Assembly (NCBI GenBank): GCA_037355855.1
Contig: CM074758.1
Coordinates: 1,833,001-1,897,000, forward strand
DNA length: 64,000 nt
Direction: 5' to 3'
Source of the DNA: Pseudo-nitzschia pungens
Lineage: Eukaryota > Bacillariophyta > Bacillariophyceae > Bacillariales > Bacillariaceae
Made by a program: the position numbers and the translations under genes. The notes under the pieces were generated by a model. That model saw only the letters and a list, made by a program, of their open reading frames with translations. It searched no databases and was not told the origin of the DNA. How positions within the stretch are numbered: the first letter of the stretch is position 1; every line of letters begins with the position of its first letter. This document shows positions 1 to 11,355 of this stretch, in pieces.

Positions 1-2005
1 AGAACAACTGTCGTTTGATAACAGGTGATGCAAAACTTCTTGTTTTTTTAAAAAATACATACGGTGCCGGTATGATTACCGGTACCGGTACCGGTAAGAT
101 TACCTTATCTCTCACTCAGATGTCGTGACTGACTCTCGGTTGTGCTGCACAGCGCCGGGTTTGAAGTTATCTTCCACATGGATCCTACCAGTATGGACTT
201 AACGTTATTTAGGGGCAGCTATAATTATTTTTTTAATATTTTATTTTACTACGTACGTGTAACATTTATGGACCTTTCCCGATAATGATTGGAACATTGA
301 GATCGCGAAAACATAAAAAATACTACCGTACGCTCAAAATTGGACACTTACATTGCATACCTCACTTAACGTTTCGGTTCGTTTCTTTCCGAAAAGGCAT
401 ATCCAAACATTCCATAGCTCCAAGCAGAATCTTTTCTCGAATGTACGGTACTTTGTAAAAAGCAGTGCATGATGATTGGGCATAAGATAATTTTGAATTC
501 CTTCTCTTCTTTACTCAGTGCTTGGGATAAGGTTTACCGGTACCAAATGGAACCTTTTCTATGCTTTTTCGGTGTCGAACATCATCCATTGTTCGATCCT
601 ATTAGGCTTTATCTTCAACAAATAATGATCATTGCATCCTTCTCTTTCCCAAGAAGAACAGAGTCGACATACTACGGAATTCCTATCAGCTGTCACCAGA
701 TTTCAGTAGAAATTAGTAGTCGGGGATGTAGAACCGGGGGACAGCTGACAGGAATTTTGTAGTAATTTGTTTTTCCGGAGTATTTATCGGGTAACTTAGT
801 ACGTATGCGACACTCCCGAGAGGCCAGTTCGACCACGATACCAATACGCGAAGTTTGAAAGTTGATACTAGTACGTCGTAGTAAGGGTAAGACTTAACCT
901 CACTTGTTGTAAAGCACCCGGTGAAGACTTGGCATCAAAGCTGAGCCAGTAGTGCCAAAGTATGGAAATAGCACTTGCTTGTCCATGTCCCAAAAATAAG
1001 ATCTTCGTCTGCCTTTCGACTCTTTACTAGTTGCAGTGTTAAATTATATAGTAATAGTAGTAGTGCTAGTACTTTCCTAAAAAATAAGCACTAGTAATAC
1101 TAGTAGTACTACACTACTAGTATTTCTCTGGATACCTGTCTGACATGTGGATCTCCTCAGCAGTGCTCTGGTTCTTCTTCCAGACTCATCATCATGTTTA
1201 GTACTTTCCAACTCAAGGTTACTTAATCATTTGATTTAAGATTTAATAATATCATCACTGCTGGCAGTCAAAATTCTTTCCAATAAAAAGCAAGAAAACA
1301 AAGAAATTGAAGAATCTATCCGTAACAGTTAGTAGCAGCTTTGGGAGATTTGCTTCCTTGACCTAAATCTGCTGGCTAGAAGTAGAATGATGTGGCATTG
1401 TTGTTGCAGGCTAGTACTAGAATAGTTGATTGCAAGAAGAAGTAGATTGCAATGTGATTGCATCCACAGAGAAAAGGAGTCGATCTGTGCTCTCCCTGGT
1501 GGTAACCTTAACGAATTCTCCAGTTTCATACGAGTAAGATTACCTTGTAGTCCCTATGTTTACCAGAAGAACGCTTTCCAGGTTTACAAACTCTTCAAGT
1601 TTTTGGGCGACAGCACCCTACAGATCATGCATAGCTTCAATAAGGTTGAGGATATGGTTTTCAATAACTTTCAACAACCGCACGAAGCTACATCCGTGTC
1701 GAAAAGAGGGACCATGGCCCACGAGCACGGCAGTGAAACAGAGTCGGTGTGGTAACCTTAGTCATCACCACAAGTTAGACGAACCGCATCTTTTCTGCAG
1801 GATTCGTTAGTGATTCTCCAACCCCGATCTGATACTCGTTGAAAATTTTCGCTCGGAGGTTTGAGAGGAGCCATCGTCGGGGTCGGAGATTTTTAGGAGT
1901 TTTCTTTTCTTTTTCGGCTCCTACAAGCGATGAAGCAAACCACGTCGGCCGCTTGGATAAACCGCGTCGGCCGCAAGTATACTGTGTGAATAGAGTGCAG
2001 GCAAT
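1..2005. other. Gene-poor left end
   Basis: I see no convincing gene here. The open frames are short, lack conserved motifs and have AT-rich composition unlike the neighbouring genes. The stretch holds tandem CCGGTA-type words around 65-110, a perfect 12-bp inverted repeat at 1096-1124, and TAACCTTA words at 1503 and 1753. The last 200 bases probably include the PEX10 promoter and 5' UTR. Confidence 0.6.
1096..1124. repeat. Perfect 12-bp inverted repeat
   Basis: The arm AATACTAGTAGT (1096-1107) is followed by a 5-base loop (1108-1112) and its exact reverse complement (1113-1124). It would fold as a hairpin in DNA or RNA. It lies in gene-poor sequence surrounded by further CTAGTA-type words. 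Function is unknown. Confidence 0.8.
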
Positions 2006-3755
2006 ATGACAACCGAACCGAGTAGTTCTTCTGGCAGAGAAGAAGAGGAGGAGGAGGAGTTGGATGTCATCCCGGAAAGCATACTGTCGCTTTCCAAAGA
2101 CGCTCGATACATTCGTCAGTGCCAAGAGCTCCTGCAAGACGCTCTTTCGGCCCTGCTCGAGCGAAAGGAATCCTCCCTCGCGTCCGATCGAGGCGATCCC
2201 GAGCGACGAGATGAATTGCGAAAACAACTATCGTGGTGGATCTCGTGCATCCTGTACCTGCTGGTGTCGATCAAGGCGGGTCGGACCATCGGAATGGAGG
2301 CCCTCGGACTTTCGTTCTCGGACCAGAATAGCGCTTCTGTGGGGGAATCGGAGCGAAAGACAACCGTGGCAAAGACCGCTCGGCTGGGACGATCTCTCTC
2401 TGCGGGTCTGTTCCTGATGTTGGCGGCAACGGGTGGCGTGGCGTGGGACTACATGAGAGAAACACAAAACTTTGGCAACGACGACGATTGTGGGGACAAC
2501 CCGCAACAATCCCGGCAGCGCCTCGAACGGCTTCGGGGCAGGGAGCGGCGGCTGCTTCACGAACGGCTTCGCCAACAAATGCTCGCACGCGCCTCGAATA
2601 CCAGCGGTCGAACTCCGACTCCAGTCCAAGAGCAATCGAGTCCGGCAGGACGAGACACCGAGCAGCACACCGGAAACGGTGTCGCTCGTTTGTCTCCGTC
2701 CGGGCGTTTCTTATCCGTGTTTCGAAAGCTCTCCAAGGTGTGTGTGGCGGACTGACACCATTCGGTTTCTAGGCGGAAAGGACGCGACGAAACGATTCTT
2801 CTTGGCGACTCGGTCTCTTCTCGCAAGCGTTCTCATGCTTTTGTTTTGCGTGCCTTGCTCGGTAACGTCTTTGTTTGTTCGGTTCCAGTTCCTGTTCCAC
2901 GTTTATTCCTTTTCGGATGGACCCCACGATATTGTGCAGTCCGACGCCGAGGGCAACGAGAACAACAACAACAACGGGAACATCGAGAATAACAACAACA
3001 ACAACAACGACAACGGGACGAGCACGCTGTATTCCGTCGCGCTGTGGATTGTTCGCTTGCACCTCGCCCAGTTTTTGGTCACCGGCAACTATCCCACTCT
3101 GACGCATCGTGTTTTGGGGCTCCGGCAAAAGCGCGACCGAGCGGTGGTAGCCGGAGGGACGAAAGGGACGACAGCGCCCGCTGCCGCCGCCGCCGCCACC
3201 ACCTCCACTACGATTCGGTCCCGACCCAACACCGATCGCATCATTGGCCTCGTCATTTTCCTGCAGGCATCGACGGCACTGGCTCGGACCGCGTCGCATT
3301 GGTTCGCAAGGGCAGCGGCGCACTACCTCGAGGCCCGCGCCGTTGCCCGCGCCAGGAACAGAGACCCCGCACACCGCACCGAGGTCACGGATGCCGAGCT
3401 CCGAACCGCCCTCGAGGCGATCTTTGGGAAGCAGCAGTCGCAGCAGCAGCGGCAATCGCAGCAGCGGCAATCGCCATCGCCACCGAATGGCGCCCGGCTG
3501 CGAGCCCCGCGATCGCGCGTTTCGGCAGCGGCGGTTTGCACCATTTGTCGGTCGGATCGCAAGCACCCGGCGGCTCCGACGTCCTGCGGGCACGTGTTTT
3601 GCTGGGATTGCCTGCTCCGATGGATCTCGACGGTTCGTCCCGAGTGTCCACTCTGCCGAGCGCCGTGCACCGCCAAGGAAGTCCTCGCCCTGCACAATTA
3701 CCGGTACGAACCCGAACCCGGGGGCGGGACGCCGGGCTCCCTTCCCGGGCAATAG
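2006..3755 (+). CDS. PEX10: Peroxisome biogenesis factor 10, RING E3 ligase (two exons)
   Basis: PEX10 is part of the PEX2-PEX10-PEX12 RING complex in the peroxisomal membrane that ubiquitinates the import receptor PEX5. Two frames join across a predicted intron at 2738-2888 (AAG|GTGTGT to a pyrimidine-rich TTCCAG), which keeps phase 0 and gives 532 residues. Exon 1 carries the PEX10-like segment GRTIGMEALGLSF and hydrophobic stretches near residues 75-95 and 131-151. Exon 2 carries RLHLAQFLVTGNY, a typical PEX10 membrane segment. A C-terminal C3HC4 RING follows, with Cys461, Cys464, Cys477, His479, Cys482, Cys485, Cys497 and Cys500 (CTICR, CGHVFC, CPLCR). Asn-rich and Gln/Ser-rich insertions make it longer than the usual 300-400 residues. 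The family call is firm; the splice sites are inferred from phase and consensus. Confidence 0.9.
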
Positions 3756-4177
3756 CGAGTCTGCGTTGCGTTGCGTTGCGATACGATTAACGATGGCATG
3801 CAGCTACAGTACGTTTGTTGGAAAGAGACAGGAACACTCCGTACTAGGGTTTGAGAATCCGCAAGGAACCCATCAACTTACGGCTAACATTCAGTAGTGG
3901 GCACTGTAGACCCCTAAATAATCAACACTGTCAAATCATTCATGTAGTATTCAACGTTCTTGGGATTGCAGGGTGTTGGCAGCTGGGTTACCATCATTGC
4001 AATTTAGGGACTCGCAGCGTACAGTAGAGTCCAGTACATTTTGCTTCAGCGAAATTGTTACAACCCCAACCCGAGTTCGCACACTCCACTAAACTGAAAG
4101 GCATGTTTGTGGATGATTGATCGGTTCCTTCCGCCTTCCTTCTAGCTAGCTAGCTAGCTAGCTACCCAGCTAACTTG
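3756..4177. other. Convergent intergenic region
   Basis: This region separates the 3' ends of PEX10 and the SGNH esterase. It contains a (TAGC)n microsatellite at about 4143-4165 and no supported gene. Confidence 0.6.
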
Positions 4178-5035
4178 CTAACACAATTCATGCCAAAGGG
4201 GTTCCTCCGCTCGGATTCCCACCGGCGGCGACTCGTTGTTGTCGCCATCGTCGTCCGCCGCCGGCGCCAGGTGCGGATATCGGGACCGGATTAGGTCCAT
4301 GATCCCCTCGTACACCAGTCGGTTCCCGCTGTCGCTCAGATGCAGGCCGTCGGACAGGTGCCGCCGAAAGTTCTTCTTGTCGCTGTCGCCGTCGCCGTCG
4401 TTGTCGTTGTCTCCGTCTCCTCCCCCCAGCAACTCCCACGTGTCCAGCACGGGGCAGTGGTCGAGGGACGCCGCGGCGGCCTTGGCAGCGGCCCCGTACT
4501 CGAACGAGGCCGCGTTGGTTCGGTCGAAGTGATCGTAGAGGCCCAGCTCGGTCCTCCATCGCTCCTCGTCGACCGGGGGCGGGGTGAGGACGATGATCGG
4601 CACCGGGTCGCTTTCCGAAGACGAAGAATCCGACGTGGCCTCTCGGATTCTCGTCAGGATTCGCTCGAGATTGTCTCGGTACTCATCCCTGGGAACGTGC
4701 TGCCGGCCGCTGTCGCTGGTTTCCGAGGGAAGCGCGGCGTCGTTGGCGCCGAAGAAGACGGTGCAGAACAGGGGCCTGTTCTTGTCGTTGTTGTCTTTGC
4801 TGCTGTTGTTGTTGCTGTTATTGCCGTCGCCAAAGACCCTCGGAACCAGCTCGAGGGCGTGCCGGGTGTTGTATCCGCTGAATCCGCGGTTGAGAACGTC
4901 GGCGCGTCGCTGGTAGGCGGAACTCAGGAGGGAGGCCCAGCCGATGCTCACCGGTTCGCCGAGCGCCGAGTCGCCGTACGCGAACTGGGTGATGGAGTCC
5001 CCGAACAGAACAATGGGAGGTCGAATCCGCACCAT
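4178..5035 (-). CDS. SGNH/GDSL esterase, isoamyl-acetate esterase (IAH1) family
   Basis: This is a predicted carboxylic-ester hydrolase of the SGNH superfamily, 285 residues long. Block I is LFGDSITQ with the nucleophile Ser14. GFSGYNTR (51-58) is block II, FFGANDA holds the oxyanion Asn98, and DGLH (229-232) carries the catalytic Asp and His. The LTPPPVDEERW segment near 150 is typical of IAH1-like enzymes. I chose the ATG at 5035 because it sits directly before block I and has a GCCATGG context. The frame is open 29 codons further upstream, but that extension looks non-coding. An Asp/Gly-rich insert (205-220) and an Asn-rich insert (72-86) are lineage-specific loops. No targeting signal is evident, so it is probably cytosolic. 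The natural substrate is unknown. Confidence 0.88.
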   Translation of the reverse strand: MVRIRPPIVLFGDSITQFAYGDSALGEPVSIGWASLLSSAYQRRADVLNRGFSGYNTRHALELVPRVFGDGNNSNNNSSKDNNDKNRPLFCTVFFGANDAALPSETSDSGRQHVPRDEYRDNLERILTRIREATSDSSSSESDPVPIIVLTPPPVDEERWRTELGLYDHFDRTNAASFEYGAAAKAAAASLDHCPVLDTWELLGGGDGDNDNDGDGDSDKKNFRRHLSDGLHLSDSGNRLVYEGIMDLIRSRYPHLAPAADDDGDNNESPPVGIRAEEPLWHELC

Positions 5036-5806
5036 GGCAATTGAATCTCGATTGCGCGCAGTGCAGTAGAGTATAGTGCAGTACAGCGCTCTACTTGCGA
5101 ATTGCGGCTTATTCGTTTCCACGCACGATTGGTACTATGTACCGTGCTATACTCGATCTCGAGGATGGTGCTTCGTCGCTTGTCGGGAACCGAGTGAGTT
5201 GTCTGATTCCGAGGAGGGCTTGAGAGGATTGAATTCGTATTCTGTATTCGATGCAGTCCAGATTCGAAATGGAAGGAAGGAGGAAGATGATGATGCCAAA
5301 TATGGATTTTTTTGTGTCTATTACAGTATTTGCGATGATTGATTGATTCGTGAGATCTTTTTCCGAATTGTTGTCACGAATGAATGAATCATCTCAATCA
5401 TGAATGTATCCAATGAAACGTGATTTCAAAAAAGAATTTTTTGGATGCTTCGAGAAACTAGTGAGTTTTGCGTAAGAGTTTTACGTAATCTTAGTCTGTG
5501 TACTGTGTACCGCGCAGACGTGAGAAACGTAGGACAGACTGGACGGCGCGGACTATTTCACGTCCGACGTTGGATAAGGCTTTACTACTGCTCAGCCGAT
5601 GCTACCGGTATCATGATTCATACCGGTTCATGTCCATCCCAATCAACAAGTGTTGCTCATGAAGTAAGAAGTACCGGTACAGTAGGGTAATCTCGTTACT
5701 CTACGGCAACGGTGCTGGAGACATTTTCTACACAACAACTACCGATAACTGACTGGGCATCAGATTCACGGGCACAGCTCACTAGCAGTAATCAACTTAC
5801 ATCACC
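5036..5806. other. Divergent intergenic region
   Basis: This is the shared upstream region of the esterase and ARP6 genes. The two divergent starts are about 770 bases apart. It contains several CGGTA/ACCGGT words but no supported gene. Confidence 0.6.
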
Positions 5807-7948
5807 ATGGCCACCGACCCGACGACGGGGGAAAGCTTCACCAGCGGCAGCAGCGGCCCCGGCCGCCGGCAAGAAACGCCGGCGAGCGTCTCCCAAAGCC
5901 ACCACTGCCGCGAAAAAGCCGGCGACGACGAGGGCCAGAAAGACCAAAAAGACGGCGGCCGCGGCGAAGACAACCAAAACAACAACCAAATCGACCGTCC
6001 ATATCGCAGAAGACGACAACACCTACAACAGCCGCGAGCAGCACTTCCGGTCTTCCGGCCATCCCTCCTCCCTCCCGCGTGCTGCTGGTGGACAACGGCG
6101 GGGACACTCTAAAATACGGCTGGATGGACACGAGCGCAGCCACCACCGGATCTTCTTCGTCTTCTTCCTCCACTCCATCGGCACCAGTCGCAGTCCCAAA
6201 CTCAAACCCAAACCCATCCACAACACAAGCCCCCGGTCCGCCCGCACTCCCTCCCCAATGTCTCGGCGCGCCTCATGCACCAGTTTACAACTCTGGTGGG
6301 CGACGAACTCACCACCAAGGTGCAGAACCCCAACTCGCTCGTGGCGCGGACCCGATCGACGGAACGCGGGATCATTTGCAACCTGGAAAACCAGACCCGG
6401 GTCTGGAAGCGCATGCTGGACCTGCTGGGGGTTTCCGTCCCGACCCACACGGTCACGGCCAAGTGCCTGGGATGGAACGTTTCGTCCGCCTCGGCCAAGA
6501 AGAAGAAAAAGGCGGCCTCCATGGCTTCCAGGTCCAAGTCGGCTTCGGCAATGGCAGCCCGGGAGGCCGTTTTGCCGGATCCCAAGATTCCCTCCCACTT
6601 GATTGGCGTTGTCTTGTTGCTGCCCCCGCACTGCCCCCGGATCTTGCTGGACCAGATACTGACGGTGTGGATGGAAGACCTGGGCGTCTCCCACGTCGGC
6701 TTTGGGATTTCCAGCGTCTGTGCCTCGCACGATCAGAGCCTCCGGACGCCGTGGAAGACGAGTTGCACGGTCGATCTGGGCTGGTCCTCGACCCTGATCG
6801 TTCCGACCTTTCGGAACCAACTCATTGTGCCGGGGGAAAAGGATCCGAAATCCGCAAACACCACGCCCGCGACGACCGAGAACGACCGTTCGCCGCATGC
6901 CAATCGGAGGCAGGCACATGGTCAACATGCTCAAATATTACATGAGCTACCGGCAATACAACCTCATGGACCAGGGATTTCTGATGCGGGACGTCTTTGA
7001 ACGACTCTCCTACCTGTCCCTGGACATCAAAGCCGATCTCAAACTCGCCAGAAGGAAACCCTCCGGGCGGAGGAGCTTACGATCGGGATTTCGTCTTGCC
7101 GGATTACACGAATACCACAAGGGGAGAAATACGAATCCCGCTGGCGCTGCAGAGGGATCTCGAAAAGGAAGAGCAACAAAAGCGGCGGGAACAAGACGAC
7201 GACGACGACGATGACGACGACGACGACGACGAAGAAGAGGAGGACGAAGACTTTGAGGGCAATGACCACGATGATGACGATGATGATGCAGGGGACGACG
7301 ATGATGACTTTCGGGAGGAGACTGCCAGTGGCAAGACCACCACCAAAAAATCCACCAAGAAGCGCGGCAAAGGCAAAGAAAACAGTGACGACGACAACGA
7401 CAACGACAACGACGACTGACGATGACGACGACGAAGAAGAGGAAAGCATGGAAGCAAAGCGCAGACGCCTTCTGCGGGAACGCGCCGAGGAAGAACGACG
7501 CAAGCGGGAGCAGCAGGAGGAAGAACAGGTGCTCCGGGTGTCCGTGGAACGCTTTGTGGTCCCGGAGGTCCTGTTCCGGCCCATCGACGCCGGCCTCCCG
7601 TCCGATCTGGTGGGACTGGCGCGGGCCATTGTCGACAGCGTCGAGGCCTGCCCGGAATGCTACCGTCCGGCACTCTACCGGACGGTCTATCTGGTGGGCG
7701 GCGTGGCCAACCTGCCCAATCTCGAGGAGCGGCTCGAGCGCGAGCTGAGGAGCCTCGTTCCCAGCGAGCACGAGCTGGAGATTGTGACGGCGGACTCGCC
7801 CATCGATCGGGCGTGGTTGGGAGCCAAGGCGCGGTTCGAGGCCGAGCCCTACACCAGGTACACCGTGAGTCGCCGCGAGTGGGAGCAATCGTCCAAGCGC
7901 AAGGCGTACACCAGGCTCCTGATCGAAAACGGGGGGTTCTATGCGTAG
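5807..7948 (+). CDS. ARP6: Actin-related protein 6, reading frame broken six times
   Basis: ARP6 is a nuclear actin-fold subunit of the SWR1/SRCAP complex that deposits histone H2A.Z. The start ATG at 5807 has context CACCATGG. ARP6 landmarks appear in successive frames: LLVDNGGDTLKYG at about 6080 (first actin-fold strand), MPIGGRHMVNML at about 6890, LSLDIKADL, FVVPEVLFRP, PECYRPALYRTVYLVGG at about 7650, and the C terminus ENGGFYA. Coding moves +1 six times: near 5830 (GGGGG), about 5980 (AAAA), about 6230 (CCCCC), about 6890 (TT), about 7065 (GGG) and about 7412 (beside an in-frame TGA). Removing six bases gives exactly 712 codons, or 711 residues. The N-terminal ~90 residues are Lys/Ala/Thr-rich, and an Asp/Glu-rich insertion lies at about 460-545. 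Assembly indels are the likeliest cause of the breaks; a decayed copy is less likely because conservation reaches the last codon. Confidence 0.87.
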
Positions 7949-9038
7949 ATTATTTTGGTTGATGGATGGATTGATTGATTCGATACAACTTGCCTGGTTA
8001 TCACTATTGCGTCGGTTTTGTGATTCAACCAGAATGTGGTTCGTAGTATGAATGAATCGTTAGTTCTGACTCAAGTGCCTTACAATGGTGTGGACCTTCA
8101 ATGCTGTTGAGCTAACATTCCAAAAATAATCATAATATTATTATTATTAATTCTGGTGTGTTCATCTACACGGGGAATAGTGAAACTCTTCTTCTGAGAT
8201 AAGATCGAGAAAATCGGGACTTGAAGTAAGCAGATCGAATAGATATCCCGGCATTTTGGTATTAACCTCAAAACTTGAATTGGAATGAGTTCGGACGATC
8301 CATAACTAATGGAGCATTAAGAATTTGGACATGACTGGACACGAACTCAGCGAATGCACGGGTGAGTCACGGTTTGCCAACGATTTCGCGCCTACCCTAC
8401 CTCCCTACGGTACCGCATAAGGTTACTCGTACCTGTGCCTGTAATAATACTTTTACTGGTAGAATACGGTAAGGTTAAACCTTAAGATTACTCGTACTCG
8501 GACCTACAAATAAGGCTTACTTTTGGGCCCGTCGCAATAGTACCGGGTAGTAATGGTACCATTCATGTGTTCTAATGACTATTTCACCACAACGTCACTT
8601 CTGCAGGTTCGTTGGGCATCCCGAGCGGCCCAATTGGATAACAGTGACGAATGAAAATGATGTTTCGCAACAGTTTTGCATCATGTGGACGTTGGAGCAC
8701 CCAAGGTGAGTGGTTCTCAGAAAAAATAGATTCTAAACCAGATTCGAGAGATCCCCGGAACGTTAGACACTGTCTCACCATTAATAAGAAACAAGGAGCT
8801 GAGCGCATTAATTCTTGATACAGCAAAACAATTGTAGAGATAGTAGTGAACATATCTGACCTCAACCGACATCACAGGTGACAAAAGCAAACTATCGATC
8901 GTAGAACAGGCCGGCGAACGTACTCATTAGATGCATAACAGAAAGCAACGGATACCTATATTTCGAAAACGAATTTCGATCACCTTCATATCTAAAGACA
9001 TTACTCCCGGTTCTGCTCCTTGAGTCGATACAAAGGCA
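7949..9038. other. Intergenic region
   Basis: This is the AT-rich gap between the ARP6 stop and the SLC4 start. It holds TAAGGTTA words at 8418 and 8470. The short open frames show no domain or signal. The SLC4 promoter presumably lies in the last few hundred bases. Confidence 0.6.
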
Positions 9039-11265
9039 ATGGGAGAAGAATTGAAACATGGCTGCAGAATAGGTTGCATCACACTCCTGCTATTGACAAC
9101 ATGTTTATCCTTCCAACCCGGTCCCAGAATTCCTTTGCCGAGGCCTGGACTACGATGGCGATACCAAAGGACGCCATCATCGAATTGGAAACCACCGTAT
9201 GAATCGATTGCGAGAAACACTTTGCGAAACCTGGTGCCCTACGAGCCGAACTCAACCCCAATTTTTTCCTTGAGAATGAGCAACGAAACATCCTCGAATC
9301 TGAGCGGGAACAACGGTGATAAAAGTGCAGGTGTGAATGAAAACAACAACTTTGTCGAACAACAATCGAACAACATAGAGATCAACGGTGGCGACGCCAA
9401 TTACATCGAAAAACAGAGCATAAGCTATCAGTTCAAGGTTGCGAAGCACTATTTTGAAGAAATGGAAGACCGAAGTGGAAAGGACTATCGATGGATCAAG
9501 CCTTTGGCGAAACCGGTTTCCCATGTTATGATGTAAGCCCGGTCACTTGTTATTTTGTGTGTGTGTGTGTGTGTTTGTGTGTGTGACCAGGTCTTGTATG
9601 GATGGAATAACTCATATGTTTTTCATGCCTTCCTTACTCACTCGTCCAATTGCAGCAAGGATATCGAGAGGCGGAAGAAGTGCTACGTATCGGACTGGAC
9701 AGATGGTTTCAAAAATTTGAAAAAGGTCATTCCGGCGGTTTTGTTTTTGTATTTTGCTTGTCTTTCGCCGGCAATAAGGTGAGTGAAAGTTGGAGTATCG
9801 CATGCCGTTAAGAAATGTGAAAACAACTCCTTGTCGAATTTGCGTCTCACTAGTTTCACAATGGGACTCCGTGTATTCTTCGGTTAGTTTTGGAACCATT
9901 GCATCGCAAATCACAAACGATTCTATTGGCGTCGTTGAATTCCTGTTGAGTGCCGGAGGTAGCGGAATGGTGTATTCTATTATTTGTGGTCAGCCCATGG
10001 CTTTTATCGCGCCGACTGGACTTACGCTGGCATTCATATCTGGTTTGTTTCGGTTCTGCACGTTGAAAGGACTTCCGTTCTTCCCTGTGTATTCATGGGT
10101 AGGTCTATGGACGAGTTGTTTCTTCACGCTTCTTGGTCTGGGTGGATCGAGCCAGCTGATTCGCTACTGCACTCGGTTCACAGATGAGATTTTCAATGCC
10201 TTGTTGAGCATTACTTTCATTTACGAAGCTGTCAATTCCCTCAAAAGAAGCTTTGTGAAGGCGGACCCCAACAACTTGACAACACCATTTGTGGGTCTTG
10301 CTATGGCACTATCAACGTTTCGGGCCACAGACGAAGCCTCTGCATTTGAGTCAAGCAAATTTCTGAACCAAACTATTCGCCGATTCGTCAAAAACTTCGG
10401 CCCGGTCATCATCTTCATTGCAATGTCGGCCATCAACTCCATCCCCAGCGTCGCCAAGTTTAATGTGCCGACTCTGTCAGTGCCTGATCACTTCCAGCTT
10501 GCTGGTGGACGGAACTTCTTCATCCCCATCAACTCCATACCCAATCGAGTGAAACTGCTTTGTAGTCTCCCTGCAATGCTATTGAGTGCCCTTTTCTTCA
10601 TGGATCAAAACATCAGTGTTCGCGTTGTCAACAACCCAGACAATAAGCTGAAAAAGGGACCTGCCTACAACTTGGACATGGTGGCTTTGGGTCTGATAAC
10701 AGGCGTTCTCTCCGTTCTCGGACTGCCGTGGATGTGTGGTGCTACGGTACAGTCGATGAATCACGTCAAAGCTTTGACTGACAGTGTATACAATCCAGAA
10801 ACGGAGGAAATTGAAATTGTGGATGTGACCGAAACCCGATTGACTGGTTTCCTGGTTCACGCATTGATTGCTTGTTCCCTCTTGCTACTGCCAGTGGTTC
10901 GTCTGATTCCGATTCCCGTCGTCTCCGGTGTATTTTTGTTCTTGGGACGAAAGCTAATGAAGGGAAATTCGTTTCTGCAACGGATTCGCGACACGTTCGT
11001 GGAAAAGAAACGCCTGCTCGATGACAATCCAATTCGAATGCTTGGTAGAAAACGAACAGCCATTTTTACAGGGATACAGCTTTTGTGTTTGATGGGACTC
11101 TGGGGCTTCAAGGAAAATCCATCTACAGCAATATTCTTTCCTAGTGCAATTGGAATGTTGATGGTAATTCGGAACTCTGTGCTACCGAAAATTTTTGATG
11201 AAGAAGAACTGGTAGAACTTGGTGATCCAACACCTCAATTACACATCAACGACGGTGTTATATGA
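9039..11265 (+). CDS. SLC4-family anion (bicarbonate or borate) transporter, plastid-like leader (three exons)
   Basis: This is a multi-span HCO3_cotransp-domain protein of 664 residues. The exons are 9039-9532, 9656-9778 and 9888-11265. The introns, 9533-9655 (GTAAGC...TTGCAG) and 9779-9887 (GTGAGT...GGTTAG), keep phase 2 at both junctions. SLC4 hallmarks are DWTDG followed by LFLYFACLSPAISFG, then GQPMAFIAPTG, FFMDQNISVRVVNNP with KLKKGPAYNLDM, and GLPWMCGATV. The first ~26 residues form a signal peptide ending in CLSFQPG, which resembles the diatom ASAF|xP bipartite plastid motif and suggests chloroplast-envelope delivery. The region between leader and first helix is Asn/Glu-rich and soluble. 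Diatom SLC4 proteins include bicarbonate importers of the carbon-concentrating mechanism; borate or another anion cannot be excluded. No frame breaks occur. Confidence 0.9.
9557..9587 (+). repeat. (GT)n microsatellite in SLC4 intron 1
   Basis: This is an interrupted dinucleotide run of TG/GT lying wholly inside the first intron of the SLC4 gene. Confidence 0.9.
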
Positions 11266-11355
11266 TGTAAAAAAATTGCACTATGGTAGTGTTCTTGTTT
11301 GAATAGATTATTATCTAAAGCAAATTTCTTCAATTTTAGTATTGCCTGTACTGTG

